Positions 36,520 to 43,964 of a DNA stretch of 64,000 bases are shown here, piece after piece (the first letter of the stretch is position 1; each line of letters begins with the position of its first letter). The notes beneath the pieces are model-generated. The model made no database searches. It saw only the letters and a list, made by a program, of their open reading frames with translations, and was not told the DNA's origin. Position numbers and translations under genes: made by a program. This DNA comes from Allomuricauda sp. NBRC 101325 (GTDB lineage: Bacteria; Bacteroidota; Bacteroidia; Flavobacteriales; Flavobacteriaceae), in assembly GCF_030268205.1 (NCBI RefSeq), contig NZ_BSQF01000001.1:1532649-1596648 (forward strand), written 5' to 3'.

Positions 36520-36849
36520 ATGATCCTAGTCTTTAAACATTTCTTTTATAAAAACTATGTGGGGCTCTCACTTTGGCCTTTCATTTTCCTAAAGGAAGAT
36601 TCCTTAAAGGCGGACGAAGTGCTCATCAATCATGAAAGAATCCACCTGAAACAACAACAAGAGCTTTTGATTTTGCCTTTTTACCTGCTCTATATTTCTG
36701 AATGGTTGTTGCGAACTATACTATATCTGGATAGTTACCGCGCCTACCAAAATATTAGTTTTGAGAGGGAGGCCTATGCCAATGAAAAGGATATGCAGTA
36801 CCTTCGCAAGCGTAAAACCTTTGGTTTTTTGCGATACCTGACCCGTTAA
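36520..36849 (+). CDS. Minimal HExxH membrane protein (M56-like fragment?)
   Basis: 109 residues. His38-Glu-Arg-Ile-His42 in NHERIHLKQQQELL is a zincin-type motif, followed by a hydrophobic helix (about 47-70) and then FEREAYANEKD (81-91), whose Glu could be the third ligand. This resembles the metalloprotease loop of BlaR1/M56 proteins stripped to its core. An exact TATATTTG box lies at 36487-36494. It is followed 9 bases later by the deaminase-like gene. Protease activity is inference; the protein is conserved-looking but has no assigned function that I know. Confidence 0.75.
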   Translation: MILVFKHFFYKNYVGLSLWPFIFLKEDSLKADEVLINHERIHLKQQQELLILPFYLLYISEWLLRTILYLDSYRAYQNISFEREAYANEKDMQYLRKRKTFGFLRYLTR

Positions 36850-36858
36850 GTTTTCGAA

Positions 36859-37764
36859 TTGAACATTCCCAATCAGCATATTGACCAACCCCTTTTAAAG
36901 GAAAAGGGCGTTACCCTGTACCTGAAAAGGGAAGATACCATCCATCCGTTCATTTCTGGAAACAAATACCGAAAACTAAAATACAACCTGCTTGAAGCCA
37001 AAAAGCAAGGTCTACAAACCTTGCTCACCTTTGGTGGGGCTTTTTCCAACCATATCGCAGCGACTGCCTATGCAGGGCATGAACAAGGATTAAAAACCAT
37101 TGGGGTGATTCGTGGGGAAGAACTTGAAAATAACTGGCAAGAAAATCCTACTTTGCAACTCGCCCATGAGCATGGCATGGAATTTTATTTTGTGTCTAGA
37201 AGTGATTACCGTCGTAAAAATGAGGTTGACTTTCAAGAACAATTAAAAGAAAGCTTTGGAGATTTTTACTTGTTGCCCGAAGGAGGAACCAATACTCTTG
37301 CCGTAACAGGATGCGAGGAAATTTTAACCGATACCGATGCGCAATTTGATGTCATTTGCAGTGCAGTGGGTACGGGTGGCACTCTTGCTGGACTTATCAA
37401 TGCGGCAAAACCCCATCAGACTGTTTTGGGCTTCCCTGCTTTGAAGGGTGATTTTTTAACCGAAGATATTCGTAGCTTTGTTCAAAATGAGAATTGGCGA
37501 TTGGTAACCGACTATCATTTTGGGGGTTACGCCAAGGTGGACGAAAACTTGGTAGCCTTCATCAATCAGTTTAAGGAAGCAACCGACATCTCTTTGGACC
37601 CCATTTACACGGGAAAAATGCTTTTTGGTATTTTTGACCTTGTAAAACAGGGTGCTTTTGCCCCTGGAACCCAAATTTTGGCCATCCATACAGGTGGATT
37701 GCAAGGCATAAAAGGCATGAACCTTGTATTGAAAAAGAAGAAATTACCCTTATTGAACGTATGA
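36859..37764 (+). CDS. PLP-dependent ACC deaminase / D-cysteine desulfhydrase-like enzyme
   Basis: 301 residues from a TTG start at 36859; no ATG fits the conserved N-terminus (LLKEKGVTLYLKREDTIHP). The fold-type II PLP lysine is in SGNKYRKLKYNL near residue 36, with the binding motif TFGGAFSNHIAATA near 55-69 and the phosphate loop AVGTGGTLAGL near 173-183. Members remove sulphide from D-cysteine or ammonia from aminocyclopropane carboxylate; which applies cannot be told. It overlaps the next gene by 4 bases (ATGA). Confidence 0.88.
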   Translation: MNIPNQHIDQPLLKEKGVTLYLKREDTIHPFISGNKYRKLKYNLLEAKKQGLQTLLTFGGAFSNHIAATAYAGHEQGLKTIGVIRGEELENNWQENPTLQLAHEHGMEFYFVSRSDYRRKNEVDFQEQLKESFGDFYLLPEGGTNTLAVTGCEEILTDTDAQFDVICSAVGTGGTLAGLINAAKPHQTVLGFPALKGDFLTEDIRSFVQNENWRLVTDYHFGGYAKVDENLVAFINQFKEATDISLDPIYTGKMLFGIFDLVKQGAFAPGTQILAIHTGGLQGIKGMNLVLKKKKLPLLNV

Positions 37765-38609
37765 TCAAGCAAATAGGATATGTGTTGCTAGGGGCCCTGT
37801 TACTTTCTAGTTGCGGTGCCAAAAAGCGAAGAACAACCGAACGAAATGGCGCCCCTGTTGTGGTGGACAACGGAAGGCCCATTATAAAAAACAAGACCGA
37901 AATGCCCACAGTGGGCGAAGATGGATTGTATCCCATGCCCGAAGATACCGGCAATTTTGAACGTTTTCCTATTTCCGATACCCAAGAGTATATAGAGACC
38001 TTTGCAGAAATTGCCCAATACGAAATGAAAGCTTATGGCATTCCTGCTAGTATCACTTTGGCGCAGGGCATTTTGGAAAGTGGTTCTGGTCGTGGGGAGT
38101 TGACCTTAAAGACCAATAACCATTTCGGGATTAAATGTCATACAGGTTGGGAGGGAGCCTTCGATTTTCATGATGATGATGCCAAAGGGGAATGTTTTCG
38201 AAAATACAACCATCCCATGTACTCGTTTCGGGATCATAGTTTGTTTTTGACTTCCCGCTCGCGTTATGCTTTCCTGTTCGATTACAAACCCAACGATTAT
38301 AAAAAATGGGCACACGGCCTGCGTCAGGCAGGATATGCTACAGATAGACAATACCCTCAAAAGTTGATTGCCCTGATCGAGCGTTATAATTTGGATCGTT
38401 ATGATCGTGAAGTGGTTCGCAACGCCCCCATTGAAATTGCGCAAGTAGACCCTCCAAGACAAAGTTTGACCACACATACCGTCTCCAAAGGAGAAACCTT
38501 ATATGCCATTTCCCGAAAGTATGATGTTCCAGTCGACCAGATCAAACAGATGAACAACTTGCAGGACAATATTATTTCTATTGGGCAAGTACTTCAGATT
38601 CGTAGATAA
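37761..38609 (+). CDS. LysM-containing N-acetylglucosaminidase lipoprotein
   Basis: 282 residues: lipobox LLSSC, a linker rich in charged residues, a glucosaminidase (GH73-like) domain around 80-215 (ILESGSGRGELTLKTNNHFGIKC with the catalytic Glu in LESGSGRG), and a C-terminal LysM repeat (HTVSKGETLYAISRKYDV...GQVLQI, about 237-281). It cleaves peptidoglycan glycan strands at the envelope. Its start overlaps the preceding PLP enzyme gene. Confidence 0.92.
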   Translation: MIKQIGYVLLGALLLSSCGAKKRRTTERNGAPVVVDNGRPIIKNKTEMPTVGEDGLYPMPEDTGNFERFPISDTQEYIETFAEIAQYEMKAYGIPASITLAQGILESGSGRGELTLKTNNHFGIKCHTGWEGAFDFHDDDAKGECFRKYNHPMYSFRDHSLFLTSRSRYAFLFDYKPNDYKKWAHGLRQAGYATDRQYPQKLIALIERYNLDRYDREVVRNAPIEIAQVDPPRQSLTTHTVSKGETLYAISRKYDVPVDQIKQMNNLQDNIISIGQVLQIRR

Positions 38610-38705
38610 CTTTCACATCGAGCGGAGTCGAGATGTAAGACATTGTACCTCGGGTTTTTAGATTTTTTGATACTTTGATTTTCTGGCAACTATCATACCG
38701 CACGG

Positions 38706-38746
38706 ATGCTGAGCGCCTGCCTGCGGCTGGCAGGTAGTCGAAGCAT
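38706..38746. repeat. Palindrome nested inside another palindrome
   Basis: ATGCTGAGCG (38706-38715) and TAGTCGAAGCAT (38735-38746) would form one continuous unit of the TGAGCG.AGTCGAA type, but CCTGCCTGCGGCTGGCAGG (38716-38734) interrupts it. Related sequences, ending in GGCAGGTATCG, stand at 57550-57573 and 61775-61799. The nesting suggests the inner palindrome inserted into the outer one. Confidence 0.65.
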
Positions 38747-39055
38747 AATGCAGAATCCATAGGTAGTTTAAATGGATTCCTGCTTTCGCAGGAATGACAT
38801 TATGTATGATTTTGGTCACTTTGTCATTCTGAGCGTAGCGAAGAATCTTTTTCACGTCAACCTGAACTTGTTTCAGGTTCCCATAGGAGTAAGTCTAAAG
38901 ATGATGAGATGCTGAATCAAGTTCAGCATGACGAAGAGTGAATTGAAACTGTCATTCTGAGCGTAGCGAAGAATCTCTCCTTCCAATCATTTTCCGTTTC
39001 CCAAAACGAATGATCCTCATTACCTTTGTGGAGAGCAAGTCGAATTGCATTAATT

Positions 39056-39118
39056 TGTCATCCCGAGCGCAGTCGAGGGGTGCTTTCGTGCCGTTCTCGA
39101 CTGCGCTCGAACTGACAG
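39056..39118. repeat. REPIN-like unit: two inverted REP copies
   Basis: CGAGCGCAGTCGAG (39064-39077) is followed 18 bases later by its exact reverse complement CTCGACTGCGCTCG (39096-39109). The outer ends are TGTCA and TGACA. The RNA or single-stranded DNA would fold into a long hairpin. Its layout matches a REP doublet. Confidence 0.75.
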
Positions 39119-39167
39119 ATATTGATTAAAAAGATTCCTGTTTTCACAGGAATTGCAAGATACACTT

Positions 39168-40445
39168 ATGATCTACCAACGAAGCAGTGCCTTGTTCGCA
39201 GAGGCCAAAAAATACATCCCTGGAGGGGTAAATTCACCTGTACGAGCCTTTAAAGCGGTAGGGGGCGACCCTATTTTTATTAAGGAGGCCAAAGGGGCTT
39301 ATCTGTACGATGAAGATGGCAATCAACTGATCGACTACATTGCTTCGTGGGGACCGCTTATTTTGGGACATGCGTACGAACCTGTGATCAATGCGGTAAT
39401 CGAGAAGGCCAAAAAAGGCACTTCCTTTGGAACGCCCACTGAAATTGAGACCGAACTCGCCAAACTGGCGGTGTCCATGGTGCCGAACATAGACAAGATC
39501 CGTTTTGTGAACAGTGGTACCGAGGCCTGTATGAGTGCAGTGCGCCTCGCGCGCGGGTACACGGGCAAGGACAAGATCATAAAATTTGCGGGTTGCTACC
39601 ACGGCCATTCCGACTCTTTTTTGATACAAGCGGGGAGTGGTGCCGTTACTTTTGGTAGTCCCAACAGTCCTGGGGTAACGCAGGGCACGGCCAAGGATAC
39701 CTTGTTGGCCGATTACAACGATTTGGAAGGGGTAAAAGCCTTGGTAGAAGCCAATAAAGGCGAAATTGCTGCCATTATTTTGGAACCCGTAGCGGGGAAT
39801 ATGGGCTGTATTATCCCCAAAGAGGATTTTATAAAAGGATTGCGCGAAATCTGTACCCAAGAGGGCATTTTGTTGTTGTTCGATGAGGTAATGACAGGCT
39901 TTCGATTGGGTAAAGGTGGCGCACAGGAAGCCTTGAATATTGATGCTGATATTGTGATGTTTGGAAAAGTGATCGGGGGCGGATTGCCCGTTGGGGCGTT
40001 TGCCGCCCGAGCCGAGATCATGGTGCATTTGGCACCTGATGGACCGGTATACCAAGCTGGAACATTAAGCGGAAACCCTTTGGCGATGAGTGCAGGACTG
40101 GCCATGCTCACAGCCTTGAACAACCAACCTGAAATTTTTACCAGCTTGGTCGAAAAAACCGAATATCTGCACAAGGGCATTGCCCAAACCTTGACCGAAA
40201 AAGGGGTAACGCACCAAATAAACCGTTATGGCAGTATGATTTCCGTACACTTTACGGACGAACCTGTGGTGGATTTTACCAGCTCTGCGAAAGGCAATAA
40301 CGATACCTTTAAAAAATACTTTCACGGGATGTTGGAGAACGGGGTGTATCTACCACCCTCTGCTTTTGAAAGCTACTTTTTAAATGATGCTTTGAGTTAT
40401 GCCGATTTGGATAAGACCATAGAAGCGGTTGGGAAGGTGTTTTAA
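39168..40445 (+). CDS. hemL: Glutamate-1-semialdehyde 2,1-aminomutase
   Basis: 425 residues from the ATG at 39168; an upstream in-frame TTG lies inside a palindromic repeat and is rejected. Family motifs: the N-terminal [23 protein letters not shown], the gabaculine-site region GCYHGHSDS, and the PLP lysine in [15 protein letters not shown]. It converts glutamate-1-semialdehyde to 5-aminolevulinate in the C5 pathway to heme. It stands alone, with palindrome clusters upstream and about 220 bases of AT-rich non-coding sequence downstream. Confidence 0.97.
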   Translation: MIYQRSSALFAEAKKYIPGGVNSPVRAFKAVGGDPIFIKEAKGAYLYDEDGNQLIDYIASWGPLILGHAYEPVINAVIEKAKKGTSFGTPTEIETELAKLAVSMVPNIDKIRFVNSGTEACMSAVRLARGYTGKDKIIKFAGCYHGHSDSFLIQAGSGAVTFGSPNSPGVTQGTAKDTLLADYNDLEGVKALVEANKGEIAAIILEPVAGNMGCIIPKEDFIKGLREICTQEGILLLFDEVMTGFRLGKGGAQEALNIDADIVMFGKVIGGGLPVGAFAARAEIMVHLAPDGPVYQAGTLSGNPLAMSAGLAMLTALNNQPEIFTSLVEKTEYLHKGIAQTLTEKGVTHQINRYGSMISVHFTDEPVVDFTSSAKGNNDTFKKYFHGMLENGVYLPPSAFESYFLNDALSYADLDKTIEAVGKVF

Positions 40446-40668
40446 GTTGTCTCTTTAAAGAATTTTCCAAGATCATCGGACGACAGAGAAATCCATTTTT
40501 CTTTTAAGATTTTCGATACCCTTTTCGTAGGCTCAGTTTTACAGCTGAAAGCAAGAAGAATCAATACATAGATTTTAACGATAAGTACCTGAATATTACA
40601 GGGTTAAAAATAGGAGTTTGCCTTTGTGTTTTGTATCTTATAGGAATCAATAACTTAAATGTAGAATC

Positions 40669-40989
40669 ATGAAAATGTTGGTTAATGTAAGCTGTCCCAT
40701 TGAGCCATTCAACACAATGGTTAAAAATGGAACTGCAGGTGAAGTCATCGGCCGGGTTGTCGATGAAATTAGACCTGAAAGTATTTACTTTTCCGAACTA
40801 GAAGGACATCGTGCGGCCATTATGGTGGTCGATGTTCCTGATGCCTCCCACATTCCTTCGATTGCCGAGCCTTGGTTTTTAAATTTTGAAGCCATCTGCG
40901 AATTCAGAATTGCCATGACCATGGAGGATTTAATGAAATCCAATCTTGCCCAACAAGCTCAAAAGTGGCAAGAAGTAGCGATGAATTAA
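40669..40989 (+). CDS. Conserved small protein of unknown function
   Basis: 106 residues, cytoplasmic, no signal peptide. It resembles small alpha/beta-barrel-like proteins (about 95-106 residues) with the pattern MLVNVSCPIEPFNTMVKNGT ... IPSIAEPWFLNFEAICEFRIAMTMEDL, sometimes mislabelled pantothenate synthetase in databases; no pantothenate synthetase motifs are visible here. It is monocistronic with a clear terminator at 41011-41041. Role unknown. Confidence 0.8.
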   Translation: MKMLVNVSCPIEPFNTMVKNGTAGEVIGRVVDEIRPESIYFSELEGHRAAIMVVDVPDASHIPSIAEPWFLNFEAICEFRIAMTMEDLMKSNLAQQAQKWQEVAMN

Positions 40990-41010
40990 AGAGATGCAAT
41001 GCATTAGTGG

Positions 41011-41041
41011 AACCACTTCAGGCGATTGGGGTGGTTTTTTT
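41011..41041 (+). terminator. Terminator after the 106-residue protein gene
   Basis: AACCAC (41011-41016) pairs with GTGGTT (41031-41036), with extra pairing inside, followed by a run of T. Confidence 0.85.
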
Positions 41042-41403
41042 ATGGGGTAACGATTCCTAACCTACGTTCGGAATAAAGTTTTGATGGTCATTTCGAAATG
41101 AGGAATGCAATGACGATTGAGAAATCTATTAGAGTTTGAGATTTCTCACACTTCTTTCAGTCGGTTCGAAATGACATTTCGTTTGTCATTTCGAAGAAGC
41201 GAAGTGACTGAGAAATCTGTATTTTATGGAGATTCCTCACGCTCCCTCTGGTCAGTTCGGAATGACGTTTTGTTTGTCATTTCGAAGAAGCGCAGCGACT
41301 GAGAAATCTAACGAATAGGGTTGAGATTTCTCACATATGTTCGAAATGACATTAGTTTTAGATTTACAAGTTTGTTACATTAGATTCTGAATGACATTGC
41401 CTT

Positions 41404-41790
41404 GTCATTTCGAAGAAGTGCAGCGACTGAGAAATCTATTTTAAAGAAAAGGGATATATTTAAAATGCTTTCTTCCTATTATGTTTATATCGTTACGAAT
41501 GAAAAGAAGACGGTACTTTATATTGGCGTAACCAATAATATTCAGACAAGACTTTCATAACACCATTTTGATAGCGTCAATGCAAAAAAGTCCTTTGCAG
41601 GAAGGTATAACTGCTTTTCTTTATTGTATTATGAGCAATTTGATTCTATTGAATTGGCCATTGCAAGGGAAAAGGAGTTGAAAAAGTGGCGTAGGGAAAA
41701 GAAAGAAACATTGATTTCTGATTTTAATCCTAAATGGGAATTTTTGAACCATCAGGTTGTTTGAGATTTCTCCCATACGGTCGAAATGAC
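41404..41790 (+). mobile_element. Putative repeat-bounded element encoding a GIY-YIG nuclease
   Basis: The left arm (41404-41437, GTCATTTCGAAGAAGTGCAG then CGACTGAGAAATCT) and right arm (41761-41790, TTGAGATTTCTCCCATACGG then TCGAAATGAC) are the two halves of the same palindromic unit that stands empty five times around it. Between them lies the GIY-YIG reading frame, whose TGA stop is part of the right arm. The 387-base element looks like the gene-bearing parent of the empty units. Mobility is inference; no transposase of a known family is present. Confidence 0.6.
41465..41764 (+). pseudogene. GIY-YIG endonuclease (UPF0213/YhbQ-like), interrupted by one stop codon
   Basis: The frame from ATG 41465 to TGA 41762-41764 would encode 99 residues: MLSSYYVYIVTNEKKTVLYI, GVTNNIQTRLS, then TAA at 41558-41560, then HHFDSVNAKKSFAGRYNCFS, LLYYEQFDSIELAIAREKEL, KKWRREKKETLISDFNPKWE and FLNHQVV. 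The YYVYI and LYIGVTNN motifs are the GIY-YIG signature; the REKELKKWRREKK stretch and NPKW end are typical of the short single-domain form. A single change (for example CAA to TAA) explains the stop; otherwise the frame is intact, so inactivation seems recent. Suppression or a sequencing error is possible. Confidence 0.85.
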
Positions 41791-41979
41791 ATTTCGTTTG
41801 TCATTTCGAAGGAGAGCAACGACTGAGAAATCTGTATTTCATGGAGATTCCTCATATTCCTTTTCGTCGGTTCGGACGACATTTAGATGGTCATTTCGAT
41901 ATGAGGAACGTAGTGACGATTGAGAAATCTATTTGTATTTGAGATTTCTCACATACGTTCAAAATGACATAGTTGAGTA

Positions 41980-42945
41980 TTATTCTTCAAATTCAGAAAC
42001 CGTGCTGAGCACAAATTGTCGCATGGCTTCGCCCTCCACCAGATTGTATGAAATTTGTCGGAGTCGGGCCGTTTTTTCGCCGTTTTCAAAGAGGGGAAAA
42101 CGCTGTACCAATTTGGTTTCCACCAAGGCAAATTCATTGTGTCCATTATACCCTTTGTTGATCGCTTCGTTTTCTTCCGTTGGGGGAAAATAGATCATGC
42201 TCATGGATTGCATATTATTTACTGAAAAGGCATGGACCATCCCTTTTTGGTTCTCGGTGTTTTGGGTAAAAACCACCAACTCTGGCGACCCATCAGAATT
42301 TAAATCTTCCACTTCGGTGCCGATTACCACTTGATCCTTAATGTCAAAGGTTTCGTTGAACTCGTTCGGCAACCCAAAGGTGAAAACGGTAAGTTGGTTT
42401 ACGCCATCTTTCGCAATCTCCGAAACATTGAATCCCACATCTTGCAGACTCAACACTTTACTAAATTGGGTTTGGTCAATTTGGTCTTGGTCCAAATCTC
42501 CATCTATTTTGGCATAGGTGCCCTCCACCGTGGCCCCACCGGAACAATAAAAATAGAGGGCGCTGCTATCGGCTTCATCATCCGTGACAATGGAAAGTGA
42601 ATTGTCCGCAAAGCGGAACAGCACTTTTTTGCCCTCAATTTGGGTATAGTAAAGACCATCGGTTTCTTTGTAAACTTCCACATCCAAGGTACAGGTAGGA
42701 CGTTTTTTATCGGCCCGAGAGCGGACTTTAATTTCCAATTGATCATTCTCCAACTCATTTACAGTTACAGCAACCCAATCGTAACCTTCGTCTTTTTGCG
42801 CATAGCCATCGGAAACGTAGTTACCCGTAATAGCAGCACTAGCGGTAATAGGTTCCGCTTCGGGTTCCACTTCTTTTTTGGAATCGGTTTTACAGCTTAC
42901 CATTAAAATGAAAGCGGTTAAACAAAGTATGATATATTTTTTCAT
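41980..42945 (-). CDS. Lipoprotein of unknown function
   Basis: 321 residues from the ATG at 42943-42945; an upstream TTG is less likely. It has lipobox LMVSC, an acidic KKEVEPEAEP linker, and two beta-rich parts: residues about 38-135 (GNYVSDGYAQKDEGYDWVAVTV) and 190-300, which includes DLNSDGSPELVVFTQ, a calcium-loop/VCBS-like DxNxDGxxE motif. No enzyme motif is seen. It ends 12 bases after the last palindromic unit of the array. A membrane-protein gene lies 52 bases upstream on the same strand. Confidence 0.78.
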   Translation of the reverse strand: MKKYIILCLTAFILMVSCKTDSKKEVEPEAEPITASAAITGNYVSDGYAQKDEGYDWVAVTVNELENDQLEIKVRSRADKKRPTCTLDVEVYKETDGLYYTQIEGKKVLFRFADNSLSIVTDDEADSSALYFYCSGGATVEGTYAKIDGDLDQDQIDQTQFSKVLSLQDVGFNVSEIAKDGVNQLTVFTFGLPNEFNETFDIKDQVVIGTEVEDLNSDGSPELVVFTQNTENQKGMVHAFSVNNMQSMSMIYFPPTEENEAINKGYNGHNEFALVETKLVQRFPLFENGEKTARLRQISYNLVEGEAMRQFVLSTVSEFEE

Positions 42946-42997
42946 AGTCAATAGCGATTCATAGGATTACACTCAATATATACTGAAGTTATCAATT

Positions 42998-43729
42998 TTA
43001 CCCTTTGATCATGGTTCGTAACAACTGTTGAATGCTTTCCGAACGGCCCAAAGGTTCCAGAAAACAAACATAAATATTCACGACTACGGCCAAATAGGTA
43101 GCTGGGTGGGTAAGTTTCTTGTATTTCCATGCGGCCAGTAACAGCAAAATGATAATAAAAATTTGCGTGTAGTAAATGGGTGCCATGATATTTATATTGG
43201 GCCAATCTTGGTTGTGCAAACCTATATAGGCATTCTGTACACCACGCGACAAGGCAGGCATCATGATCAAGAATACAGTGCTGATCAGCCACCAAGCATG
43301 GTCCTCCAGTTGTTTTCGTTTGATGATGGCCATGATGACCGCAAATCCAAATGGAATCATCATTCCAATTTCAACCGAAGCGACCCCCATAAAGAACCAT
43401 GGTTCAAACGGACCAAATTGTTCAGGGTTGGCCATGGACATATCGGTATACACAATATCACGGTGCAACATGCTTAGGGCGGTAATGCATACCCCACCGG
43501 CCAAGAACATCCCAATAATGCCATTGGTACGGTGTTTGGCCAATTGCCCGTGCGTAGCATAATAAGGCTGAATGATCAAATAGAAATACCAGGCTGTACC
43601 TGTCCAATAGTGCACATGAATGGCCCACGTGTTTTGGGCAAAGTCGCCCCAATAATCTCCATAAATTCCGAGTTGCATCACCACCATGGGGAGAATCATC
43701 CAAAGGTGGAGGGTTTTGTATTTTTCCAT
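42998..43729 (-). CDS. Multi-pass membrane protein of unknown function
   Basis: 243 residues with about seven hydrophobic helices. Conserved-looking His/Trp-rich loops (WAIHVHYWTGTAWYF near 35-49; HRDIVYTD near 88-95; DHAWWLIST near 142-150) suggest a heme- or quinone-associated membrane protein, but no family assignment is possible by eye. It is likely cotranscribed with the downstream lipoprotein. It is separated from the AsmA-like gene by about 235 bases containing a heptanucleotide tandem repeat. Confidence 0.75.
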   Translation of the reverse strand: MEKYKTLHLWMILPMVVMQLGIYGDYWGDFAQNTWAIHVHYWTGTAWYFYLIIQPYYATHGQLAKHRTNGIIGMFLAGGVCITALSMLHRDIVYTDMSMANPEQFGPFEPWFFMGVASVEIGMMIPFGFAVIMAIIKRKQLEDHAWWLISTVFLIMMPALSRGVQNAYIGLHNQDWPNINIMAPIYYTQIFIIILLLLAAWKYKKLTHPATYLAVVVNIYVCFLEPLGRSESIQQLLRTMIKG

Positions 43730-43905
43730 TTTTTACAAGGTTGGTCAGTAAATAATGGGGGAATTGATTGGTATTAAGGTAGTTAAAAAAATATTATCAA
43801 TAAATAATGAAGGATAAACAATCTAAATTAAATAGGGTTAAGGGTAAAAGGTGTAAAGGTTTAAAATAGAAAATCGTAATAAGGAATCACTTTTATATTT
43901 ATTTA

Positions 43906-43961
43906 GAGAACTGAGAACTGAGAACTGAGAACTAAGAACTGAGAACTGAGAACTGAGAACT
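43906..43961. repeat. Heptanucleotide tandem repeat, GAGAACT x 8
   Basis: Eight consecutive 7-base units from 43906 to 43961; the fifth reads AAGAACT, the rest are exact. It ends four bases before the stop codon of the AsmA-like gene and about 175 bases upstream of the membrane-protein gene. The copy number could vary by slippage. The rest of the 43730-43905 gap is AT-rich with no other feature. Confidence 0.95.
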
Positions 43962-43964
43962 TTT

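Larger units (their letters stand above)
38615..39153. repeat. Cluster of short palindromic intergenic repeats (REP-like)
   Basis: The 560-base gap between the glucosaminidase and hemL is filled with hairpin-forming units and has no gene. Units: 38615-38636 (ACATC...GATGT around GAGCGGAGTCGAG); 38706-38746 (a palindrome split by another one); 38774-38799 (ATTCCTGC/GCAGGAAT); 38822-38848 and 38950-38976 (two copies of a 27-mer TGTCATTCTGAGCGTAGCGA + AGAATCT); 38859-38879 (AACCTGA/TCAGGTT); 38909-38929 (ATGCTGAA/TTCAGCAT); 39056-39118 (paired inverted copies); 39134-39153 (ATTCCTG/CAGGAAT). The cores share AGCG.AG.CGA with the array at 41.1-41.97 kb. Confidence 0.85.
41087..41968. repeat. Tandem array of six inverted-repeat units, one carrying a GIY-YIG gene
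   Basis: Each unit starts near GTCATTTCGA and ends near TCGAAATGAC, with inner arms GAGAAATCT and AGATTTCTC, so each folds on itself. Units: 41087-41175, 41185-41266, 41276-41350, 41404-41790 (gene-bearing), 41800-41880, 41890-41968. Nine-base linkers separate units 1-2, 2-3, 4-5 and 5-6 (ATTTCGTTT twice). Two left-arm types exist: GAAATGAGGAA/GATATGAGGAA (units 1 and 6, ending TGACGATTGAGAAATCT) and GAAGAAGCGCAGCGAC or close variants (units 2-5, ending TGAGAAATCT). Right arms of units 2 and 5 are the most diverged. Sequence between units 3 and 4 (41351-41403) is a degenerate arm. Confidence 0.88.

Noticed and set aside
38578..38855. Two minus-strand frames with NVIPAKAGIH and RYAQND
   Set aside because: These peptides are well-known artefacts of translating the palindromic repeats (ATTCCTGC/GCAGGAAT and TGTCATTCTGAGCG units); no gene-like composition.
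39234..40055. Long minus-strand frame inside hemL (273 residues)
   Set aside because: Antisense shadow of a highly conserved gene; the plus-strand reading has all aminomutase motifs.
41117..41302. 61-residue plus-strand frame in the palindrome array
   Set aside because: It consists entirely of repeat units read in one frame (ISHTSFSRFEMTFRLSF...); explained by the array.
41087..41968. Possible CRISPR array
   Set aside because: Period of about 90-98 bases, units are themselves palindromic, and no 21-47 base identical repeat alternates with unique spacers; no cas genes nearby.
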